From contig JANJVQ010000022.1 of the NCBI GenBank assembly GCA_024710005.1, forward strand, positions 1-64,000: a stretch of DNA of 64,000 bases, given 5' to 3'. Position 1 is the first letter of the stretch. Each line of letters opens with the position of its first letter. Below are positions 42,984 to 52,438 of the stretch, piece by piece. Source of the DNA: Paludibacter sp. GTDB lineage: Bacteria; Bacteroidota; Bacteroidia; Bacteroidales; Paludibacteraceae. A program made the translations under genes and the position numbers. Below the pieces are notes generated by a model that was not told the DNA's origin, ran no database searches, and worked only from the letters and a program-made list of their open reading frames with translations.

Positions 42984-43027
42984 GGGGATTGCCACGTCGT
43001 TCACTTCGTGAACTCCTCGCAATGACG
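42984..43027. repeat. GCAATGACG-type element between thiol/sulfur genes
   Basis: GGGGATTGCCACGTCG, then a GTTCAC-TTC-GTGAAC hairpin, then TCCTCGCAATGACGA. Fills most of the gap between the thioredoxin-TrxR and CoA-disulfide reductase genes. Confidence 0.8.
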
Positions 43028-43045
43028 AACTGTAAATAAAACAAA

Positions 43046-45055
43046 ATGGAAAGAATAATCATCATCGGCGGAGTCGCCGCAGGAGCAACAGCAGCAGCCA
43101 AGGTACGCAGGCTGTCACCGGAAGCCCGAATCATCATGCTGGAGGCTGGTCCGGATATCTCATTTGCCAATTGTGGACTACCTTATTATATAGGTGGCGA
43201 TATTAAAAGTCGCTCGAAGCTCATCCTGCAAAGTCCGGAAAGTTTCAATGAACAATATAACGTAGCAGTGCACACCCACACCATGGTTACAGCCATCGAC
43301 CGTAACCACAAAAAGATTACGGCCATGGATGTACGCAATGGGGACACACAGGACTACGAATACGACAAACTGATTCTCGCGCAGGGTGGTCGCCCCGTGA
43401 AACCGGAAATACCGGGAGCGGATGCAGAACATGTATTTTCGTTGTGGACGCTCGAAGATATGGATAATATCCACCGCTTTATCGAGGAAGAAGAACCGGA
43501 AACAGCGATTGTTATCGGAGGAGGATTTATCGGACTGGAAATGGTAGAAGCCTTAGTAAAAAGAGGTATGAAAGTCCATGTGGTAGAAATGATGCCGCAT
43601 GTGATGGGCATCATGGACCCGGAAATCGCGGGTTTTATTCAGCAGGAAATGCTTTCGTATGGCGTGAAAATCCACACCAACAAGGGCGTAACTGCCATCC
43701 ACACCAATTCAGTAAAATTAAACGACGGTACCGTATTGAAATCCGATATGGTCATCATGTCGATAGGTGTTCGTCCGACCCTGCAATTAGCGAAAGATGC
43801 CGGACTGGAAATTGGCGAAGTTGGTGGATTGCTGGTAAATGAATACCTGCAAACATCCGACGAGCATATCTATGCTGCCGGTGACATGGTGGAAATACAA
43901 CACCGGGTATCCGGAAAGAAAGTCAGGATACCGCTCGCCGGTCCGGCGAACCGCCAGGGACGCATTGCCGCTGAAAATGCCTTAGGAGGTAAGCATCCCT
44001 ACAAAGGAGCTACCGGGACTTCCATCGTGCGGGTATTCGAAGCAGTGGCCGGTATCACCGGTTTATCGCTCAAACAGGCACGGGCAGCCGGTCTGCCAGC
44101 CGATGCCGTGGTGGTACACAAAGAACATCATACTTCCTATTACCCGGGAGCTGAAAACGTAACAGTCATGCTGGTATATAATACCGAAACAGGAGCCATC
44201 TTAGGCGGACAAACAGCCGGTTACAAAGGAGCAGACAGAAGATTGGATGTCATCGCCACAGCGATGGCAGGCGGATTGACCATCCACGACCTGGCTGATG
44301 TGGACTTTGCCTACTCTCCCCCACTCGGCACCGCGAACGACGCCATCAACATGGCTGCTTATACGGCTGAAAACAGAAAAAGCGGTTATAGTCCGTCGGT
44401 TACCGTTGCTGAATTAGATGAACTGATTAAACAAATCAATCCCGTGGTGATTGACGTCAGGGACATGTTTGCCTTCGACAAATCGAATATTCAGGGATCG
44501 TATAATATTCCACTGGAAGCATTGCCTGAGCAATTACACGCTATCCCCAAAGAACTGAATATCATTGTATATGACGAAACCGGCAAGAAAGGTCACCAGG
44601 CATTGAGGATGCTGAAAGGCGCCGGGATTGATAAGGTGTGGAATATATCAGGCGGACATATTTCGATGCAGCGACATGCTGTGGCGGTCGGTTTCGAAAC
44701 CATCCAGTTGCCTTTATTGCCTTTGGAAGAAAAGAAAACAGGCCAAATAAAAGAAGAAGAACAGGAAGAAGTCAAAACTACTGCAGAAAAACAAAGTTCC
44801 GACAATAACACGCCCCTCGTGGTGGATGTCCGTACCCCCGGCGAATTCCACGGAGGCGCTTACCCGGGCGCTATCAATATTCCACTGGACGAACTGCAAT
44901 CCCGATTAGATGAATTGGGAAGCAAAGACCGCGAAATAACGCTGTACTGTGCTTCGGGCGCCCGTTCGGCCTATGGGCAACGCATGCTGATGCAGCTGGG
45001 TTACAACAAAGTGCAGAATGGCGGCGGACTGATGCACATGATGATGAAAAGATAA
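43046..45055 (+). CDS. CoA-disulfide reductase with two C-terminal rhodanese domains
   Basis: 669 residues. Residues 1-450: pyridine-nucleotide disulfide reductase of the CoADR/Npsr type with FAD motif GGVAAGATAAAKVRR, the single active Cys43 (SFANCGLPYYIGG), NAD motif GGGFIGLEM and the dimerisation domain. Residues about 462-555: a rhodanese fold lacking the catalytic Cys (YDETGKKGHQAL at the loop). Residues about 565-669: a second rhodanese with active Cys635 (YCASGARSAYG). CoADR-rhodanese proteins reduce CoA persulfides or polysulfide with NADH. The double rhodanese with one inactive copy is unusual. Five bp before the next gene. Confidence 0.93.
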   Translation: MERIIIIGGVAAGATAAAKVRRLSPEARIIMLEAGPDISFANCGLPYYIGGDIKSRSKLILQSPESFNEQYNVAVHTHTMVTAIDRNHKKITAMDVRNGDTQDYEYDKLILAQGGRPVKPEIPGADAEHVFSLWTLEDMDNIHRFIEEEEPETAIVIGGGFIGLEMVEALVKRGMKVHVVEMMPHVMGIMDPEIAGFIQQEMLSYGVKIHTNKGVTAIHTNSVKLNDGTVLKSDMVIMSIGVRPTLQLAKDAGLEIGEVGGLLVNEYLQTSDEHIYAAGDMVEIQHRVSGKKVRIPLAGPANRQGRIAAENALGGKHPYKGATGTSIVRVFEAVAGITGLSLKQARAAGLPADAVVVHKEHHTSYYPGAENVTVMLVYNTETGAILGGQTAGYKGADRRLDVIATAMAGGLTIHDLADVDFAYSPPLGTANDAINMAAYTAENRKSGYSPSVTVAELDELIKQINPVVIDVRDMFAFDKSNIQGSYNIPLEALPEQLHAIPKELNIIVYDETGKKGHQALRMLKGAGIDKVWNISGGHISMQRHAVAVGFETIQLPLLPLEEKKTGQIKEEEQEEVKTTAEKQSSDNNTPLVVDVRTPGEFHGGAYPGAINIPLDELQSRLDELGSKDREITLYCASGARSAYGQRMLMQLGYNKVQNGGGLMHMMMKR

Positions 45056-45060
45056 ACGGC

Positions 45061-46227
45061 ATGAAAAAGGTACTAGTTTTAGGTGGTGGGTTTGCCGGAG
45101 TGGAGACTGCCATCATGCTGCAGAAAAGCAAATTGTTTGAGGTTACTCTGGTTTCTGAACGGGATTATCTGTTCTTATACCCGGTTTCAATTTGGTTACC
45201 GACCCGGGAAATCAATTTTGAAGACACAAAACTTGCTCTTGCAGACATCCGGAGAAAATATCCATTCAGGTTGGTCATTGATAAAGTGACCGGTATTCAG
45301 AGTCAATCAAATAAAGTTACGCTTGAAAACGGGAAACTGGAATACGACTACCTGGTTGTTGCCATTGGGTCCGACAAGATGCGGCCAGCAGGAATAGAAC
45401 ATACGCATACCATTTGCGGGAGCCCGGAGGCAAATCTGAAGTTTACCGACAAATTTCAGGAACTGGTAAAGAAAGGAAGTGGTAACATTGCCATCGGTTT
45501 TGGAGGAAATCCGAAAGACAAATCGGCTGTAAGAGGTGGTCCGGCTTTCGAGTTGATTTTCAATATCGATCATTATCTGCGGAAAAAGAAGATAAGAGAC
45601 AACTTCAACCTAAGTTTTTTTGCCCCGATGGAAGAACCGGGAGCTAAAATGGGCAAGTCAGCATTGAAAATGATGAGCAGCATGTTTAAAAAACAAAAGC
45701 TGCATCAATATTATGGAAAGAAAATTCAAGGCTTTGAACCAGATGGGGTTGTATTTGAAGACAATTCAAAACTAAATGCCGACCTGACCATGTTCATTGC
45801 GGCAGGTACCGGTTCCGGGGTGTTTAAGCAAAGCGACCTCCCTCTGTCAGATGCCGGCTTCATCCAAATCGACAAACATTGCCGGGTACCTTCAGGACAA
45901 CATGTTTATGCCATTGGTGATTCAGCGGCATTAGAAGGACCGGATTTCACTGCGAAACAGGGACATCTCGCCGAAATTATGGGAAGAATTGCTGCACACA
46001 ATATCATCGCAACTGAAACCGGCAGCAACAATTTAAAAAGTTACCAGGAACACATCAGTATTCTGTGTGTTATGGACACCGGAAATGGTGCGGCATACGT
46101 GTATAGGGACAGTAAAAAAGCTTTTGTAATCCCCATGCCAGTTGTAGGTCACTGGATAAAAAAAGCCTGGGGAACCTATCAAAAATGGGCTAAAACAGGG
46201 AAAATCCCGCGGATTCCGGGTATGTAA
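45061..46227 (+). CDS. SQR-like FAD-dependent oxidoreductase
   Basis: 388 residues. FAD motif GGGFAGVETAIML, YDYLVVAIGSDKMRPAG, YAIGDSAALEGPDFTAKQGHLAE and a C-terminal basic/amphipathic tail (HWIKKAWGTYQKWAKTGKIP) that could bind the membrane surface. The fold is that of sulfide:quinone oxidoreductase/type-2 NADH dehydrogenases. Cysteines at about 119, 282 and 337 might include the SQR redox pair, but alignment is needed. Coupled by 5 bp to the CoADR-rhodanese gene, which favours a role in sulfide or persulfide oxidation. Monitored alternative: an NDH-2 relative. Confidence 0.8.
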   Translation: MKKVLVLGGGFAGVETAIMLQKSKLFEVTLVSERDYLFLYPVSIWLPTREINFEDTKLALADIRRKYPFRLVIDKVTGIQSQSNKVTLENGKLEYDYLVVAIGSDKMRPAGIEHTHTICGSPEANLKFTDKFQELVKKGSGNIAIGFGGNPKDKSAVRGGPAFELIFNIDHYLRKKKIRDNFNLSFFAPMEEPGAKMGKSALKMMSSMFKKQKLHQYYGKKIQGFEPDGVVFEDNSKLNADLTMFIAAGTGSGVFKQSDLPLSDAGFIQIDKHCRVPSGQHVYAIGDSAALEGPDFTAKQGHLAEIMGRIAAHNIIATETGSNNLKSYQEHISILCVMDTGNGAAYVYRDSKKAFVIPMPVVGHWIKKAWGTYQKWAKTGKIPRIPGM

Positions 46228-46257
46228 TTTTTCCTGACTTAGTGAATTTTCTATTAT

Positions 46258-46292
46258 ACAAAAACGGGATTGTCAATGGCAATCCCGTTTCG
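46258..46292. terminator. bidirectional terminator between convergent genes
   Basis: AAACGGGATTG and CAATCCCGTTT form an 11-bp stem with a short loop, between the convergent SQR-like and OmpA/TSP3 genes; A tract on one side and T-rich on the other. Confidence 0.8.
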
Positions 46293-46293
46293 T

Positions 46294-48891
46294 TTAATCC
46301 TTTATTATTTCATCAAAAACAATCATCAGTTCCACGCGCCGGTTCTTATTGCGACCTTCCGGAGTGTTATTCGTAGCCACCGGCTTTGTATCTCCGAATC
46401 CTTTTACAATCAGGCGTTTCTCTTTAACTCCTTTCGAAGTCAGGTACTTCTTCACCAAATTCGCGTATTCTTCTGAAACCTGAACTTTATGCTGGGAATC
46501 AACTTTCTGCTGTGCTATAGAATCAATCGCAATTCCATCGGAAGCAGCTGTTTTAATTCTGATGATATTATCGGTATGTCCCTGAATTTCAAGACTGAAA
46601 TTATCATTCACTTTCAGCAGCACCACAAGTTGATCCAGCATTTCATAGGATGACTGGGTAAATTCGAGCGTATCTTCCCTGAACTGAATGCTTTGCATGG
46701 CTTTCTGAAAAAGGGTCCTGACTTCTTTCTTTATTTCGGGACAACCATTATTTTCAGGCAAACCCGGTACGCGCGGACAATCATCCATATAATCCGGCAC
46801 ACCATCGAAATCCGAATCTTTCGGACAACCCCGGTGATCCACCATTTCACGGGCTGCAAAAGGTGTTTCCTTACAATCATCGCGATAGTCGGGCACGCCG
46901 TCATCATCTTCGTCAATTAAACAGCCATTGATATCCACAAAGCCACGGGCTTCAACCGGGGTATCCGGACATAAGTCAAGGTAATCGGGCACTCCGTCAT
47001 CATCCGTATCGAGCAGACAGCCATTCGGATCCACAAAACCACGCGAAGCTGCGGGAGAACCCGGACATAAATCGAGGTAATCAGGCACGCCATCCTGGTC
47101 GGTATCAACCGGACAACCTACCGAATCGACCGCGATACCCATCGGGGTTTCAGGACAATTATCCATATAATCCATCACACCATCCTGGTCGGTATCGATG
47201 GGACAACCAATCGAATCGACATAGCCACGGGCTTTGGAGGAAGAGTCGGGACATTTGTCTAAGTAATCAGGCACTCCGTCACCATCTGTATCGAGCGGAC
47301 AACCATCCGGTCCGACAAAAGCACGGGCTTCTTTGGGGGTATTTGGACATAAATCTAAGTAGTCAGGCACACCATCTTTATCCGAATCAACCGGACAACC
47401 ACGGCTATCGACCTTTACACCCAGCGGCGTATCAGGACATTTATCAAACTTATCGCTGATACCATCTTTGTCGGTATCTTTCTTCGTACCAATCGCGTAA
47501 TTGAAACCCAGGGCGAAATTAACCCGGTCGGACTGATACCCCAACGGGAAAGAAATGGCCGGAATAACGGGGTCGAACTGTTGCAGGTCGAGTCCGACAT
47601 ACTGGAACGGGACATAATCCGCCGACAGGAAGATGTTAAACTTGCCGGTACGGAAATTGGCTCCCAGTCCGAAGTTACTGGCTTTGCCATTGGTTACCGA
47701 ATATGATAAAGCGAGGTTTAACCACTTGGCCGGACGAATATTTAACGCTGTCGTTAATTCATGCAGAAACTGATCTTCACGGAACATGCTGCGCGACAAG
47801 AGTCCCACGCTCAGGAAATTATTCAGGATACCATATTCGGCCGACACATTCAGTTTGGGTGTGAGGTAGTTGCTGATGCCCGGTTTATTGCCACGGGTCA
47901 CATTGAGATTATCCCTGATATCCGCGAGGATACTGTCAACCGGCACATCAGTACCGGTAAATTCCGGGTGATTGTTTTTCCAGGCAACCGCATCGTCCTC
48001 ATCAAACTTATAACTCAACTCATAATCAATGGAATTCAGTTTTCCCCACTGCATCAGTCCTAAATCCGTAACAGATGCTGCAAGGGTTAGGTTTTTGACA
48101 GGCTTGTAGTGCACACCCAAATCCAATGCGCCGCCAAAACCTTCCGGTAAGATATAATCGAAGAAAGTCGCCGGCTTTTCAAGTCCGAGATGGTCATTGA
48201 GATTAAAAGGAGATGCTTTCAGCACTGCGATATTCGCCACGGCATCCACCCGGTCATTGGCATAACCAAAATTCGCCTGAGAAGCATTCATCGAAAAATA
48301 GTTATTTCCATACAGCAATTTAGCTTTGACACCATAACCAAAACGACCGTTCACATCCCTCGAAAAACCGAGCGCCGTTTCGGTATAGGTAGCACCACGC
48401 AGGCTGAAATCTTTGAAATTAGCCGAATACCCATCCGTAAGCTGAAAACCATTGAAATACACATCGAAGAAATTTTTAGGCAAATCAACCAGTAGTTCAG
48501 CCTTTTGGGTAACGGTAAACGACCAGTAATTCCGGTTATGCCGGAAACCGAAGTCCAGCAGGTTCATCTGTCCCTCGGCAAAGACATTCGACATCGGGCG
48601 CAGGGCCGACAACATCTGTGCCTTATCCGCCTCGATATTAAACACATGTCCCCTTGGGAACCCCGCTTCTTTGTAGGTCGGGATATCCGTATTCAGGCTA
48701 AACTGCAAATTTCCCAACAGCGGAAAATCTAAGTAAAAATTATTCAGTGGCTGAAACGACGGATTATAATGATGGCGCAACGGCGAGTTATCTAAGAAAT
48801 ACATATTATTGAGCAGCTGTGCCTGCAAAGCGCCGACACCCAGCAAACAGAACAATAGCACGTAGCGGATGGCTGTATGAATTCTTTTCAT
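46294..48891 (-). CDS. DUF5723/TSP3/OmpA outer-membrane protein
   Basis: 865 residues. Signal peptide (YVLLFCLLGVGALQAQ), then a DUF5723-type outer-membrane barrel (about 25-475), eight thrombospondin type-3 calcium-binding repeats (about 480-735; each like DTDGDGVPDYLDKCP followed by a GCP or GC turn, period 31-32 residues) and a C-terminal OmpA domain (about 750-865: LEIQGHTDNI, GFGDTKPVATNNTPEGRNKNRRVE in part) that binds peptidoglycan. Its likely role is structural, tying the outer membrane to the cell wall. Repeated DNA at 46760-47450 simply reflects the TSP3 repeats. Standalone gene. Confidence 0.9.
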   Translation of the reverse strand: MKRIHTAIRYVLLFCLLGVGALQAQLLNNMYFLDNSPLRHHYNPSFQPLNNFYLDFPLLGNLQFSLNTDIPTYKEAGFPRGHVFNIEADKAQMLSALRPMSNVFAEGQMNLLDFGFRHNRNYWSFTVTQKAELLVDLPKNFFDVYFNGFQLTDGYSANFKDFSLRGATYTETALGFSRDVNGRFGYGVKAKLLYGNNYFSMNASQANFGYANDRVDAVANIAVLKASPFNLNDHLGLEKPATFFDYILPEGFGGALDLGVHYKPVKNLTLAASVTDLGLMQWGKLNSIDYELSYKFDEDDAVAWKNNHPEFTGTDVPVDSILADIRDNLNVTRGNKPGISNYLTPKLNVSAEYGILNNFLSVGLLSRSMFREDQFLHELTTALNIRPAKWLNLALSYSVTNGKASNFGLGANFRTGKFNIFLSADYVPFQYVGLDLQQFDPVIPAISFPLGYQSDRVNFALGFNYAIGTKKDTDKDGISDKFDKCPDTPLGVKVDSRGCPVDSDKDGVPDYLDLCPNTPKEARAFVGPDGCPLDTDGDGVPDYLDKCPDSSSKARGYVDSIGCPIDTDQDGVMDYMDNCPETPMGIAVDSVGCPVDTDQDGVPDYLDLCPGSPAASRGFVDPNGCLLDTDDDGVPDYLDLCPDTPVEARGFVDINGCLIDEDDDGVPDYRDDCKETPFAAREMVDHRGCPKDSDFDGVPDYMDDCPRVPGLPENNGCPEIKKEVRTLFQKAMQSIQFREDTLEFTQSSYEMLDQLVVLLKVNDNFSLEIQGHTDNIIRIKTAASDGIAIDSIAQQKVDSQHKVQVSEEYANLVKKYLTSKGVKEKRLIVKGFGDTKPVATNNTPEGRNKNRRVELMIVFDEIIKD

Positions 48892-48943
48892 AATATTATC
48901 CTTGGTGAATTAGAGTCACAAAGATAAAAAAATAATTGCATTA

Positions 48944-49828
48944 TTAACCGATTTTTACTGATGTCATTGTTAATGAACCTGCCACAGCTTTATCATTAAA
49001 CAAATGTATACACTCGTTTTCTTCTTTTAATGCCAGCGTATACAACAAAGGCAGATAATGTTCCGGGGTAGGTATAGCAAGCTCGAACGCTTTGCCATGA
49101 CAACGGTAATTAATAAGTTGTTTGTGATCACCGTTCAGGATGTATTTTTTCATTTTATCGCTGGCTTCCAAAGCCCAATCGAAAGCATAGTTATCGGAAT
49201 CAAACTTATTCCAGGCCACTTCACGCAGGTTATGAACCATATTACCACTACCAATTATAAGCACTCCTTTATTTCGAAGCGAGGCCAGTTCCTTCATTAA
49301 GTCATAGTGATACTGAGGTGTCTGATAATAATCGAGGCTCATTTGAACTACAGGCACATCGGCCTCCGGGTATAAGTGCTTAATAACACTCCAGGCGCCA
49401 TGATCGAGTCCCCATTTATGGTCTAATTCAATATTGGCGGATTTCATAAGTGATTTTGCTTCGTTGGCCAGTTGCGGGTTGCCAGGCACCGGGTACTGCA
49501 CATCGTAAAGCGCTTTTGGGAAACCTCCGAAATCGTGTATGGTTTTAGGTTTCTCCATAGCCGTAACAAATGTACCCCGGGTTTCCCAATGGGCAGAAAC
49601 GCACAGTATGGCATTTGGCCTGGGTATTGATTTACCTATATTTCGAAACCCTTCAACAAATTCATTTTCTTCAATAGCATTCATTGGGCTACCATGACCA
49701 AGAAACAGCACAGGCATTTTAGGCGTACTGTTTAATGGTTCAGTAATTTTATTTAAAGAGTTAAGTTTCATAATCCCTCCTGCTAATGGTAAAATTGATA
49801 ATAATTTTAAAAACTGTAATCTGTTCAT
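48944..49828 (-). CDS. extradiol dioxygenase of the LigB/YgiD (DODA-like) family
   Basis: 294 residues. Motifs VLFLGHGSPMNAIEENEF (metal-binding His), CVSAHWETRG (second His), KWGLDHGAWSVIKHLYP and GSGNMVHNLR match the class III ring-opening dioxygenases annotated as 4,5-DOPA dioxygenase. An N-terminal hydrophobic stretch (LLSILPLAGGIM) might be a signal or anchor. Real substrate unknown. Last gene of the AraC-YceI-DsbA-dioxygenase cluster, 74 bp after the DsbA-like gene. Confidence 0.9.
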   Translation of the reverse strand: MNRLQFLKLLSILPLAGGIMKLNSLNKITEPLNSTPKMPVLFLGHGSPMNAIEENEFVEGFRNIGKSIPRPNAILCVSAHWETRGTFVTAMEKPKTIHDFGGFPKALYDVQYPVPGNPQLANEAKSLMKSANIELDHKWGLDHGAWSVIKHLYPEADVPVVQMSLDYYQTPQYHYDLMKELASLRNKGVLIIGSGNMVHNLREVAWNKFDSDNYAFDWALEASDKMKKYILNGDHKQLINYRCHGKAFELAIPTPEHYLPLLYTLALKEENECIHLFNDKAVAGSLTMTSVKIG

Positions 49829-49902
49829 TTTATTCGTATTGGATCAGCAAATTGAGATATCAATGCTCATACATGGAGCATCCTCCGGTGTATAATAATC
49901 TC

Positions 49903-50835
49903 TTAATTATTTGTATTGTGTTCAAATAATTTCCAGATTGCTCCATTCTTTGTTGTCTGTTTTACCAGTTTTCCATTCGCCGTAAGCTCTTCGAGCAAAT
50001 TACTACTTTCGTTTCTTGAAAATCCGGAAAGCTCTGAGAATTCCTTAATTGTTAGTGTCGGATAAATGGCAAATAATGCTTCCGGATTTTTGCTGTATTC
50101 GCTTTTTATAGCTTTTGACACCAATTTCAGAACAGCATTCTCAAAAGCTGCATAGGGTTTTGAACCATAAACAAATGTGTTTGCTCCTTCATCGTGAATG
50201 AAAAACAAGGTAGGAAAACCTCTGACTCCCAACTCTCTTCCCAACTTCAAATCTTCATTGAAAAGCTCTTTTGCTTTTCCCTCATAATCAATTTTAAATT
50301 GGGTTACATGTAGCCCGACCCGCTTTGCAGCGGTTTCTAAATGCTCCCACTTTGCGATATTTTTTTTCTGCAGAAAGACCATCTCCCTGATCTCACGGAG
50401 AAAGGAAATTGCTTTTTCATTATTCTGCATTTGTGCCGCTTTAAAAGCAATGGAAGGAGGATAAGAAGAATTCAGCGGGTCTTCCAGCCAAACATCACCA
50501 TCGATGGGCATATCGTAATAAAGACTTGCCTCATCCCAGTGGCGGGCCACGTCAGAAGGCTGACTGATGCCTCCCCCGTTGTAACTCCAATCGGGCAACA
50601 AACCACCCATTCTGTATTCAATTTCAACGGTGTTGCCATATTCCAGCTTCAGTTTGCGCAACTGTGGCTCTATGCCCCAACACGATGAGCAGATAGGGTC
50701 TGTGTAGTAAATAACCTTCACCGGTTTTTTTGTGAAGGTTATTTCATGGTTAACCGCATCCTCCTCCTTATCAGCAGGTATTTCACACATACCTGTTTCC
50801 AGGTCGCACAATAAGGGATTATTCTTCTCTGTCAT
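49903..50835 (-). CDS. DsbA-like (FrnE/SpxH type) thiol oxidoreductase with C-terminal wHTH-like extension
   Basis: 310 residues. Thioredoxin-fold with active site Cys49-Ser-Ser-Cys52 (YYTDPICSSCWGIEPQ), the helical insertion of FrnE/SpxH-type DsbA proteins, and the cis-Pro in VRGFPTLFFIHDEG. The last ~60 residues (TLTIKEFSELSGFSRNESSNLLEELTANGKLVK in part) look like a winged helix. Two extra cysteines (10, 17) lie at the N-terminus. No signal peptide, so cytosolic. It starts 13 bp after YceI. Confidence 0.88.
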   Translation of the reverse strand: MTEKNNPLLCDLETGMCEIPADKEEDAVNHEITFTKKPVKVIYYTDPICSSCWGIEPQLRKLKLEYGNTVEIEYRMGGLLPDWSYNGGGISQPSDVARHWDEASLYYDMPIDGDVWLEDPLNSSYPPSIAFKAAQMQNNEKAISFLREIREMVFLQKKNIAKWEHLETAAKRVGLHVTQFKIDYEGKAKELFNEDLKLGRELGVRGFPTLFFIHDEGANTFVYGSKPYAAFENAVLKLVSKAIKSEYSKNPEALFAIYPTLTIKEFSELSGFSRNESSNLLEELTANGKLVKQTTKNGAIWKLFEHNTNN

Positions 50836-50848
50836 TATGGCTATTTCG

Positions 50849-51391
50849 TTATGCTTGTTTTACAAATTGCACTTCGCCGGCGATTTTCACTTCATCACTC
50901 ACCAACACACCACCGGTTTCTAAGGCTGCATTCCAATTCAGCCCCCAATCCTTACGGTTTATTTTTCCGCTAAAAGAAAATCCAGCTTTTATATTTCCCC
51001 AGGGATCTTTATTGGTTCCGCCAAACTCAACATCAAGCAACACCTCTTTACTTACGCCTTTAATAGTAAGCAATCCTCTGAGTTTATACTCATCGTCGTC
51101 CACTTTTTTAAAATCAGTGCTTTCAAAAGTCATTGCCTGATGATTTTCTACATCGAAAAAATCAGCACTTTTAAGGTGGTTATCTCTGTCGGTGTTATTG
51201 GTAAAAATTGACGAAGTTTCGATGCTTACTTTAACAGTAGCATTTTTAAAATCTTCATGATCAATTTCGGCGGTAAAGTTTTTAAACTCACCTTTCACAT
51301 TGCTAATCATCAAGTGTTTTACTTTGAAGGTAAGTTCACTGTGTGTCGGGTCAAGTACCCATTTTGCTGCGTTATTTTTTACATTTTCCAT
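50849..51391 (-). CDS. YceI family lipid-binding protein
   Basis: 180 residues without a signal peptide. WVLDPTHSELTFKVKHLMISNVKGEFKNF, DNHLKSADFFDVENHQAMTFES and GFSFSGKINRKDWGLNWN (each in part) are hallmark YceI motifs; the fold is a lipocalin-like barrel that binds polyisoprenoids. Often stress-induced. Preceded by a TATCTTTG element (minus strand, 51421-51428). Confidence 0.95.
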   Translation of the reverse strand: MENVKNNAAKWVLDPTHSELTFKVKHLMISNVKGEFKNFTAEIDHEDFKNATVKVSIETSSIFTNNTDRDNHLKSADFFDVENHQAMTFESTDFKKVDDDEYKLRGLLTIKGVSKEVLLDVEFGGTNKDPWGNIKAGFSFSGKINRKDWGLNWNAALETGGVLVSDEVKIAGEVQFVKQA

Positions 51392-51420
51392 TTTCTGATT
51401 GTTTTATATTGTTTACGATG

Positions 51421-51428
51421 CAAAGATA
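51421..51428 (-). promoter_or_regulatory. -7 element of the YceI-DsbA-dioxygenase genes
   Basis: Minus strand TATCTTTG, 30 bp before the YceI ATG. No good TTTG element 19 bp upstream, suggesting activator dependence; the AraC regulator gene ends just upstream. Confidence 0.45.
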
Positions 51429-51479
51429 CAACCCGACAAAAAGCTGTGGGTAATAGTTTTCAGAAGAAGGGTTGTAATT

Positions 51480-52310
51480 TTACGCAATAAGGTTTTGCAT
51501 CTCATCGCGAAACTCGGATGGTGTTTGCCCCGATTTCTTTTTAAAAACATTGGAAAAGTACGATTTTTCGTTGTAACCCAGCTCAAAACCAATTTCGGAA
51601 ATGGATTTATTTGTGCTGGCGAGCAGATTCTTGGCTTCGGTAAGTTTTCGGGTTTCAATTATCTCCGAAACGCTTTGATTCATTATCTTCTGGCAAATCA
51701 GGTTCAGGTTACGGGATGACATGAATAATTTTTCGGCATAAAATTCAACGCCCAGCGGTCGGCGAAAGTTATCTTCCAAAATTTTCAGAAAGTTTACAAA
51801 GGTTTCGTTTTGTATGATGTTGTTGGTATTGTCATTTTCTGTGAGTTTTTTTCTTTCCGACTCAATCATGATAAACAGAACGCTTAACAGATGCCTTACA
51901 ATTGACAAATCAGGTGTTGCACTTTTCATTTCCTGGTCGATGATTTCGCACATGGCGCTTAACCGGTTGAAACAAGTGTCGGTCTGCAATACCTGATTGG
52001 CATTGTTGTGGAAACTATTGTATAGCTGAAAAATAGTTTCGGAAATAAATTCACTTTTAAAACGCAACACCCACATATCAAAATCACCATGTTGCAATTT
52101 GGTAACAACCCGGTGCGCTTTCCCCTTTGCGATAAAACTAACCAATGGAGCCTGAACGGTATCAGCTTTAAAATCGATAAAATGTTCCAGCTCGCCCTTT
52201 ATACCCACGATCAACTCTTCAAAATCGTGTATGTGCGGCTCATCAGGCATGGCTGCAATTTCGTTTGCCCTTGCCGCATCAATTCTGAATATGCTAAAGA
52301 GTTGATTCAT
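51480..52310 (-). CDS. AraC-family transcription regulator
   Basis: 276 residues from ATG at 52310 (MNQLFSIFRIDAARANEI); the frame extends to 52352 without conservation signs. N-terminal cupin-like sensing domain (HIHDFEELIVGIKGELEHF), C-terminal pair of helix-turn-helices (YAEKLFMSSRNLNLICQ and SISEIGFELGYNEKSYFSNVFKK in part). Directly upstream of YceI-DsbA-dioxygenase, which it probably controls. Confidence 0.93.
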   Translation of the reverse strand: MNQLFSIFRIDAARANEIAAMPDEPHIHDFEELIVGIKGELEHFIDFKADTVQAPLVSFIAKGKAHRVVTKLQHGDFDMWVLRFKSEFISETIFQLYNSFHNNANQVLQTDTCFNRLSAMCEIIDQEMKSATPDLSIVRHLLSVLFIMIESERKKLTENDNTNNIIQNETFVNFLKILEDNFRRPLGVEFYAEKLFMSSRNLNLICQKIMNQSVSEIIETRKLTEAKNLLASTNKSISEIGFELGYNEKSYFSNVFKKKSGQTPSEFRDEMQNLIA

Positions 52311-52438
52311 GAATATGAAGTATAGAAGTAATTTAGTTACATTTACTAACATCAGCAGATTCGGAATTGTTTAAATTTTTCTGTTAGATGCATAACTTTT
52401 CGAGTATGTTATTTAGTGCACCGTGAGAAACAGAATAA

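Noticed and set aside
46760..47450. DNA direct repeats of about 95 bp
   Set aside because: They are the coding repeats of the thrombospondin type-3 domains.
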